A stretch of DNA of 9,602 nucleotides from Rubrobacteraceae bacterium (lineage in GTDB: Bacteria; Actinomycetota; Rubrobacteria; Rubrobacterales; Rubrobacteraceae). The stretch is taken from positions 1-9,602 of the forward strand of contig JACCSM010000123.1 in the NCBI GenBank assembly GCA_013698525.1, written 5' to 3'. Positions 5,338-9,602 of this stretch are shown in pieces. Positions within the stretch are counted from its first letter, which is position 1; each line of letters starts with the position of its first letter. Under the pieces are notes generated by a model. The model made no database searches, was not told the DNA's origin, and saw only the letters and a program-made list of their open reading frames with translations. Made by a program: the position numbers and the translations under genes.

Positions 5338-5559
5338 TCAGACAGCCTGGCCTTGGCTCCCCAGCATCTCCCTTATGCGCCGGCCGTCGCGGTGGCCGCG
5401 GTAGTAGGAGAGCCTGTCCGGGTACTCGGTCCACGCAGCGAGGCTGTTGTTAGTCACGAAGGTCCGCGTCTGCCCGAAGCGTCCCTCCTCCCAGCCACTC
5501 CTGTAGGCCGAATCCTCGCCTCGAACCCCCAACCCTACGGTGGCTCCTTCACGGATCAT
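5338..5559 (-). CDS. Hypothetical 73-residue protein
   Basis: I do not recognise a family. ATG 5559 is well supported by GGGAGG on the minus strand (5571-5566) with 6-nt spacing. The frame is open further upstream, but that extension runs through the AT-rich gap and lacks a ribosome-binding site. The protein is small, soluble and rich in Arg, Gly and aromatic residues (GVRGEDSAYRSGWEEGRFGQ at 11-30, then SLAAWTEYPDRLSYYRGHRDG). There are no Cys residues and no membrane segment. It lies 159 bp downstream of cruF on the same strand and could be read from its own promoter in the AT-rich gap. A link to carotenoid synthesis is possible only by position. Confidence 0.6.
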   Translation of the reverse strand: MIREGATVGLGVRGEDSAYRSGWEEGRFGQTRTFVTNNSLAAWTEYPDRLSYYRGHRDGRRIREMLGSQGQAV

Positions 5560-5565
5560 TCCACA

Positions 5566-5571
5566 CCTCCC
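5566..5571 (-). promoter_or_regulatory. Shine-Dalgarno that decides the start of the 73-residue gene
   Basis: GGGAGG on the minus strand, 6 nt from ATG 5559. It selects this Met over the upstream in-frame Met at 5646. Confidence 0.65.
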
Positions 5572-5595
5572 AGGCGAGTGGCTCCTACGAGCATC

Positions 5596-5665
5596 ATGTA
5601 AACACAATGGATTCACAAATGTAAGGGCTGAACTTAATAAAAACAAACAAAAAGTTACAGAACTG
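5596..5665. other. AT-rich island (about 30% GC)
   Basis: By hand count, 21 of 70 bases are G or C, against clearly GC-rich surroundings. It contains A-runs on the plus strand (AATAAAAACAAACAAAAAG). It lies upstream of the 73-residue gene and downstream of the cruF stop. It probably holds the promoter of the small gene, but no -10/-35 pair is clear; two TTACAT hexamers 17 bp apart on the minus strand are the only candidates, and they match poorly. Confidence 0.5.
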
Positions 5666-5718
5666 CCATATGTGGTGTCTCTGGACCCTCTGAACAGAAA
5701 GGATTGTGCGTATTGGTG

Positions 5719-6468
5719 CTATTTCGCGGCGCGAAGAAGTGAGCGGCGTGCGAGGAGGTACGCGAGGAGTAGTGCTCCGAGCAGGGCTGGGGCGACCATA
5801 CCGGAGAGGACGGCCACTCCCGTCCAGAAGGAGGTGGCGATGGTGGCGCTGTCCAGCAGGGCGGGCCCGGGCATTTCGGACCACTGACCGGCGGCGAGGA
5901 GCAGGGTTGTGGCGATGGCTCCGGAGAGCAGCCAGCCGGCGTAGTTACTGAGAGGTACGCCGTAATAGGCGCCGCCTTCGGGCCACACCCAGAAGCCCAG
6001 GGCGGCCGCACCAGGGTCGAGGACGGCATCCATCCAGACGAGGAACAGGGTGGCGTAGAGGACGTGGAAGATAGGTAGGCGGGTCCCCCCCCATGCGGCT
6101 GCCACGGCCCCGACGACGAGCGGCGCGTAGGAGAGGGGCAAGAGTAGAGGAACGATTCCGGCGAGCCTGGGCCCGAGGGCGTCGCCATAGTAGAAAGTAC
6201 CGTAGGGAAAGCCGGTCGCGACGCCAAGGGTCTCTATAGCGTAGCCGAAGATGGAGAGGACGAGCAGCGAGAGCGTGGCCCTGCTCGGTCCGAGGTAGCG
6301 GAAGAGCGCGACGGCCGAAGGCAGGGCTATAAGGAGGGTCGAGACGTATGAGCCAACGCTCGCCCCTTTTATGTCCGGGTAGCGGACGGCGAAGTACGCG
6401 GCGACGAGGGAGAGGACGCAGGCGAGGATCAGGGGTCGCGGTGTAGTGCGGCGGAGCTGCGTGAGCAC
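5719..6468 (-). CDS. cruF: Bisanhydrobacterioruberin hydratase-like carotenoid protein (CruF family)
   Basis: This is a 249-residue, very hydrophobic polytopic protein with about seven membrane segments, of the carotenoid-biosynthesis protein family that includes CruF (DUF422). Family motifs: E79 in GYAIETLGV, FPYGTFYYGD (87-96), then PLLLPLSYAPL (107-117), VWMDAVLDPGAAALGFWVWPEGG (144-166, with Asp147 and Asp151) and YYGVPLSNYAGW (168-179). CruF adds water across the terminal double bonds of the C5 ends of bisanhydrobacterioruberin (haloarchaea) or the psi-ends of carotenes (C-1',2' hydratase). Here the adjacent lycopene elongase favours the C50 role. The start is GTG 6468 with no Shine-Dalgarno; TAACAT on the minus strand ends 7 nt before it, so a leaderless mRNA is likely. 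It diverges from the elongase over a 52-bp gap. Confidence 0.88.
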   Translation of the reverse strand: MLTQLRRTTPRPLILACVLSLVAAYFAVRYPDIKGASVGSYVSTLLIALPSAVALFRYLGPSRATLSLLVLSIFGYAIETLGVATGFPYGTFYYGDALGPRLAGIVPLLLPLSYAPLVVGAVAAAWGGTRLPIFHVLYATLFLVWMDAVLDPGAAALGFWVWPEGGAYYGVPLSNYAGWLLSGAIATTLLLAAGQWSEMPGPALLDSATIATSFWTGVAVLSGMVAPALLGALLLAYLLARRSLLRAAK

Positions 6469-6520
6469 GCGTGTAATGTTATAGGGTCTGCGGGGATGAC
6501 GCTGGTATATATTAGGGTCT
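6469..6520. promoter_or_regulatory. Divergent leaderless promoter region between cruF and lyeJ
   Basis: This 52-bp gap has no Shine-Dalgarno for either gene. On the plus strand TATATT (6508-6513) ends 7 nt before GTG 6521. On the minus strand TAACAT (6481-6476) ends 7 nt before GTG 6468. Neither has a recognisable -35. The direct repeat TAGGGTCTG occurs at 6482-6490 and 6513-6521, 31 bp apart. The first copy covers -39 to -31 of lyeJ if its transcript begins at the GTG. The layout suggests one regulator controlling both directions. Confidence 0.5.
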
Positions 6521-6521
6521 G
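6482..6521 (+). repeat. 9-bp direct repeat TAGGGTCTG, 31 bp apart
   Basis: Exact copies lie at 6482-6490 and 6513-6521. The 31-bp spacing is about three helical turns, so both copies face the same side of the DNA. The second copy ends on the first base of the lyeJ start codon. Confidence 0.6.
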
Positions 6522-7363
6522 TGATCCTGCGTCTGCTTTACATCTCGCGGCCTGTGCTCTGGATCAACACTTTAGGGCCAGCCACGGTCGGGATGTGGCT
6601 CACAGGGGATCTCTTCGTTTGGGAAGCACTACCGGTTCTGTTGTGGCTCACACTACCGTTCAATCTTCTCATCTACGGCGTCAACGACGTATTCGACCAG
6701 GAGACCGACGCAAAAAACCCCCGCAAAGGCACCCTGGAAGGGGCCAGGATAGACCGCTCCGAGGTCCGCCCCGTCGTGCTCGGCGTCGTCTTTACCAATG
6801 CTCCGTTCCTGATCTACTCCCTCCTGTTCGTGCCTGCTTCCGCCGTAGCCTGGATGCTTCTCTACGCGCTTCTCTTCGTCGGCTACTCGGTCCCGCCCGC
6901 GCGCTTCAAGGCCCGTCCCTACTTCGACTCCCTGAGCAACGCGGCCTACGCCTTCCCGCTCGTCTTCGTGCCACTCGCCCTCGGCAGAGGGCCGGTCTGG
7001 TCTGCCGCGCTCGGGCTCATGGCGTGGAGCGCGGCCAAGCACACCTTCGACGCTGTGCAAGACGTGAACGAGGACCGCAGGGTTGGCATCATGACGACCG
7101 CGGTCCGGCTCGGTCCTGGCGGCGTCGTCCTCTGGAGCGGTGCTTTCTGGGCGCTCGCCACAGCGTGCTTCGCCCTCGTGAACGTACCCGTCGCGCTCCT
7201 GAACGCCGCGATAGCGGGTACGCTGTTGTATGCGCTGAGCCAGAGTCCAACGCCGGAGACGGGACACCGGCTCTACAAGTACTCCATCGCCTTCCCCTAC
7301 GTAGCCGGTACGGTCGCCGGCGTGCAGCTCGTAGCGGCGCTGTCTCTGGGGGCTTACCCGTGA
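6521..7363 (+). CDS. lyeJ: Lycopene elongase / UbiA-family prenyltransferase
   Basis: This 280-residue integral membrane protein with about eight or nine hydrophobic segments has both Asp-rich motifs of the UbiA superfamily. NDVFDQETD (55-63; the NDxxDxxxD motif) is followed by AKNPRKG. The second site at 177-185 has Asp177, Asp181 and Asp185, then RRVGIMTTA. These bind the Mg-diphosphate of the prenyl donor. With CruF and CrtD as neighbours, the expected reaction is transfer of dimethylallyl units to C-2 and C-2' of lycopene with hydration at C-1, giving C45 and C50 carotenoids, as for the haloarchaeal LyeJ and the corynebacterial and micrococcal elongases. UbiA-type quinone prenyltransferases share the fold, so the substrate is inferred from context. 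GTG 6521 is chosen because RISRP-like residues (LYISRP) follow directly. The stop overlaps crtD by 4 bp. Confidence 0.87.
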   Translation: MILRLLYISRPVLWINTLGPATVGMWLTGDLFVWEALPVLLWLTLPFNLLIYGVNDVFDQETDAKNPRKGTLEGARIDRSEVRPVVLGVVFTNAPFLIYSLLFVPASAVAWMLLYALLFVGYSVPPARFKARPYFDSLSNAAYAFPLVFVPLALGRGPVWSAALGLMAWSAAKHTFDAVQDVNEDRRVGIMTTAVRLGPGGVVLWSGAFWALATACFALVNVPVALLNAAIAGTLLYALSQSPTPETGHRLYKYSIAFPYVAGTVAGVQLVAALSLGAYP

Positions 7364-8775
7364 GCCGCATGGTCGTAGTCGGCGGCGGCATCGGGGGTCT
7401 GGCTGCGGCCGCCCTGCTCGGACGCGCCGGGCATGAGGTGACGCTGCTGGAAGCCAATCCCTGGCTCGGCGGGAAGAGCCGGCGCATCGAGCTCAACGGC
7501 CAGCGGATGGATACGGGGCCCTCGCTCCTCACTTTCCCGAGTGTGTGGGAGGAGCTTCTGCGGCGCTGGGACGCCGCTTGCCGGCAGCCCGGCGAGGCGG
7601 CTGAGGTCGCGGGGCTGAGACTGAAGCGGCTGCCCGAGGTAGGATGGTATTACTATCGCGGCGAGAGAACGTCGCTGCCTGTGGAGGAGGGCCATCCCTG
7701 GCGGGCGGCGTGGGAGCGATTCGCCGGTATACACGGCGGGCTCGGGGTCGAGGTCACGCGCCTGTTGACGGCTGACCCTGCAGACCCCAGGACCCTGCCC
7801 GCGCTGGGACGCCTTTTGAGGGTATACGGGGCGAAGCTGACGACCCGTTCCTATCTCGACGGCCTCTCGTGGCTGCCTGAGGGGCTGAGGGAGATCATCG
7901 CCGTCCACACGCTCAACGCCGGGGTGGCACCGACACGGACGCCTGCGCTCTTTGCGAGCATGCCTGCGATCATGGCCGCCGATGGCGTTTTCGTGCCCGA
8001 GGGCGGCGTCTACGAGGTCGTGCTCTCTCTGGAGAGGCTCGCTCGACGCGCAGGGGTCGAGATCAAGACGGGCGAGGCCGTGCTGGAGATCGGACGCGAA
8101 AGGGTCGTGACGGCTGAGGGAGAGTACCAGGCAGAGAGGGTGGTTAGCGATCTCGACGCCGGCAGGCTGGAGAGCCTGCTAGACCCTGGAAGGAAGCGCG
8201 CGAAGGAGAGGCTCTCATGTTCCGGGGTGGCCGTGTACGCGACGCTTCGGGAAGAGTTGCCGGCCGGGGTAGCGGTGCACAGCGTCGTGCTGCCTTCCGA
8301 CCCCTGCGATCTCTACGAGAGCCTCGAGGCCGGTGAGGAGCCTCGGGAGACGATGGCGTTTCTCAATTACTATCGTGGGGGCAGGATCTACCCCAACGAA
8401 GGAGGGACGTTGGCCGTATTGCTAACGGCGCCGGCGAACGGTCGGGAGTATGATCTGGAAGACCCGTTCGTAGGGCGGGAGATCGAACGCGTCTCCGCCG
8501 CGGCCGGACTGCAAGAACCGGCGACCAGATACTTCGGGGAGTACGAGGTCCTCGACCCCGCGTACTTCGGCGCCTGGGGGGGCGCGGGTGGGGCGTTGTA
8601 CGGGAACGTGCGTCCCTTCTGGAGGAGCGGGCCGTTGCAACGGCCACCGTACAGTGATCGTAGACGTCCCTGGCTGTGGCGGGTTGGGGCGTCGGTGCAT
8701 CCTGGAGGCGGCATACCGGCCGTTCTCGGGGGCGCTATGATCTCGACGGGCAGGATGCTCCGATCTCTGGTTTAG
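7360..8775 (+). CDS. crtD: Carotenoid 3,4-desaturase (CrtI/CrtD family FAD oxidoreductase)
   Basis: The 471-residue protein has the length of CrtI/CrtD-type desaturases. The N-terminus holds the dinucleotide fold MVVVGGGIGGLAAAALLGRA with E31 ending strand 2 and the following LGGK (36-39), then DTGPSLLTFP (about 52-61), all typical of phytoene desaturase-like enzymes. The C-terminal FAD signature is at 441-467 (RVGASVHPGGGIPAVLGGAM, then ISTGRML). Given the lyeJ neighbour, it probably introduces the C-3,4 and C-3',4' double bonds during C50 synthesis. A phytoene desaturase cannot be excluded from sequence alone. The start GTG 7360 overlaps the lyeJ TGA (GTGA), so translation is probably coupled; Met4 (ATG 7369) is an alternative. 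The long open frame upstream of 7360 in the same phase is a shadow of lyeJ. Confidence 0.87.
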   Translation: MSRMVVVGGGIGGLAAAALLGRAGHEVTLLEANPWLGGKSRRIELNGQRMDTGPSLLTFPSVWEELLRRWDAACRQPGEAAEVAGLRLKRLPEVGWYYYRGERTSLPVEEGHPWRAAWERFAGIHGGLGVEVTRLLTADPADPRTLPALGRLLRVYGAKLTTRSYLDGLSWLPEGLREIIAVHTLNAGVAPTRTPALFASMPAIMAADGVFVPEGGVYEVVLSLERLARRAGVEIKTGEAVLEIGRERVVTAEGEYQAERVVSDLDAGRLESLLDPGRKRAKERLSCSGVAVYATLREELPAGVAVHSVVLPSDPCDLYESLEAGEEPRETMAFLNYYRGGRIYPNEGGTLAVLLTAPANGREYDLEDPFVGREIERVSAAAGLQEPATRYFGEYEVLDPAYFGAWGGAGGALYGNVRPFWRSGPLQRPPYSDRRRPWLWRVGASVHPGGGIPAVLGGAMISTGRMLRSLV

Positions 8776-8793
8776 TAGGGTAAGACCGAGGAC

Positions 8794-8799
8794 GGGAGG
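8794..8799 (+). promoter_or_regulatory. Shine-Dalgarno that decides the aminotransferase start
   Basis: GGGAGG directly abuts ATG 8800 but lies 9 nt from the in-frame ATG 8809, so the second Met is the better start. Confidence 0.5.
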
Positions 8800-8808
8800 A
8801 TGTTCGGG

Positions 8809-9602
8809 ATGAATCTGGGAAGCCAGCGTGACCTGTTCGAGATTCCTGAGGACATCGTCTATCTGAACTGCGCGTACATGTCGCCGCAGCTACGCCCGGC
8901 GCGGGAGATCGGAGAGAGGGCGGTGTCGCGCAAGTCACGACCCTGGGAGATCACACCTGGCGACTTCTTCGAGGAGGCAGAAGAGGTCCGGGCGCTGTTC
9001 GCGAGGCTCGTCGGCGGGGATGCCGACGGCGTCGCGATCGTCCCCTCCGTCAGCTATGGGATCTCCGTCGCAGCGGCGAACGTGCCGGTGGGAGAAGGAC
9101 AGAAGATGCTTATCCTCGACGACCAGTTCCCCTCCAACGTCTACGCTTGGCGCGGGCTGGCGGAGCGGAGCGGGGCCAGGCTCGTGACCGTACCCCGTCC
9201 GGAAGACTTCGACTGGACTCGTGCCCTGCTCGAGGAGATCAACGCCGACACTGCCGTCGTGGCCGTCCCGAACTGCCACTGGACCGATGGATCTCTCGTC
9301 GACCTCGCACGCGTCGGCGAGAGCGCCCGCGAAGCCGGGGCGGCGCTGGTCGTCGACGCGATACAGTCGCTTGGGGCGCACCCTTTCGACGTCTCGGAGG
9401 TCCGGCCTGACTTCCTGGTCGCCTCGTCGTACAAGTGGCTGCTCGGGCCTTACGGTGTCGGGTTCATGCACGTCGGGGAGAAGTACCGGGAGGGGGAGCC
9501 CATAGAGCACAACTGGATCAACCGCCGCGGAAGCCAGGACTTCTCGCGGCTGGTGGCTTACCAGGACGCCTTCCAGCCTGGCGCCAGACGCTACGACGTA
9601 GG
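8809..9602 (+). CDS. PLP-dependent class V aminotransferase-like enzyme (partial, runs off right edge)
   Basis: 264 codons are visible. The fold-type I features of class V aminotransferases are clear: VYLNCAYMSP (17-26) near the N-terminus, PSVSYGISVAAANV (phosphate-loop region, about 82-95), VVAVPNCHWTDGSLVDLARVG (about 149-169), VVDAIQSLGA with Asp183 and Gln186 that contact the PLP ring, and the Schiff-base lysine Lys209 in SSYKWLLGPYGVGFMHV. Relatives include cysteine desulfurases, isopenicillin-N epimerase-like proteins and kynureninases. The relaxed YGVGF context resembles the generic aminotransferase V group more than NifS/SufS, but the C-terminal half that would separate them is missing. 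It lies 33 bp after crtD on the same strand and is probably cotranscribed. There is no known role for such an enzyme in bacterioruberin synthesis. Confidence 0.88.
   Translation, partial: MNLGSQRDLFEIPEDIVYLNCAYMSPQLRPAREIGERAVSRKSRPWEITPGDFFEEAEEVRALFARLVGGDADGVAIVPSVSYGISVAAANVPVGEGQKMLILDDQFPSNVYAWRGLAERSGARLVTVPRPEDFDWTRALLEEINADTAVVAVPNCHWTDGSLVDLARVGESAREAGAALVVDAIQSLGAHPFDVSEVRPDFLVASSYKWLLGPYGVGFMHVGEKYREGEPIEHNWINRRGSQDFSRLVAYQDAFQPGARRYDV

Noticed and set aside
6496..7359. Long in-phase N-terminal extension of crtD (total 759 codons)
   Set aside because: The extension is Arg-rich shadow translation of lyeJ; the dinucleotide-binding motif that begins CrtI-type enzymes starts right at 7360.

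Overview
The window is GC-rich bacterial DNA with short intergenic regions, many GTG starts, and a C50 carotenoid gene set (cruF, lycopene elongase, crtD). Together with an AarF/UbiB-like membrane protein, an Excalibur-domain surface protein and type IV pilin genes, this points to a Rubrobacter-like actinobacterium (class Rubrobacteria). The assignment is inferred from gene content and composition; no rRNA or other marker gene lies in the window.

Left half (1-5300), single genes on both strands. A GspH/FimT-type pseudopilin runs off the left edge on the minus strand. It is followed by a glyoxalase I gene (minus), a UbiB/ABC1-family protein with several kinase motifs lost (plus), a secreted or membrane-anchored Excalibur-domain protein (minus), a flavin reductase-like FMN-binding protein (plus), a type IV pilin (plus) and a possible 23-residue small ORF (plus). 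Four of the intergenic gaps here are filled or edged by a degenerate 8-bp tandem repeat, CAGCNNNT. Two of these sites are converging (+ then -) modules carrying GC-rich hairpin inserts. One module occupies almost the whole divergent gap between the glyoxalase and UbiB-like genes; the other lies between two convergent genes.

Right half (5300-9602), carotenoid region. A 73-residue orphan gene (minus) has an AT-rich upstream region. Then comes cruF (minus), divergent from lyeJ-crtD (plus, overlapping by 4 bp), followed 33 bp later by a class V aminotransferase that runs off the right edge. By analogy with haloarchaea, the elongase adds C5 units to lycopene, CrtD desaturates the C-3,4 bonds, and CruF hydrates the added ends to give bacterioruberin-type C50 carotenoids. 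The genes that would supply lycopene (phytoene synthase and phytoene desaturase) are not here. The 52-bp cruF-lyeJ gap has no Shine-Dalgarno sequence for either gene, a TANNNT -10-like hexamer exactly 7 nt before each GTG, and a 9-bp direct repeat 31 bp apart. It looks like a shared, regulated pair of leaderless promoters.

The least ordinary items are the degenerate UbiB-like pseudokinase, the 8-bp repeat family with hairpin inserts, and the architecture of the cruF-lyeJ control region.
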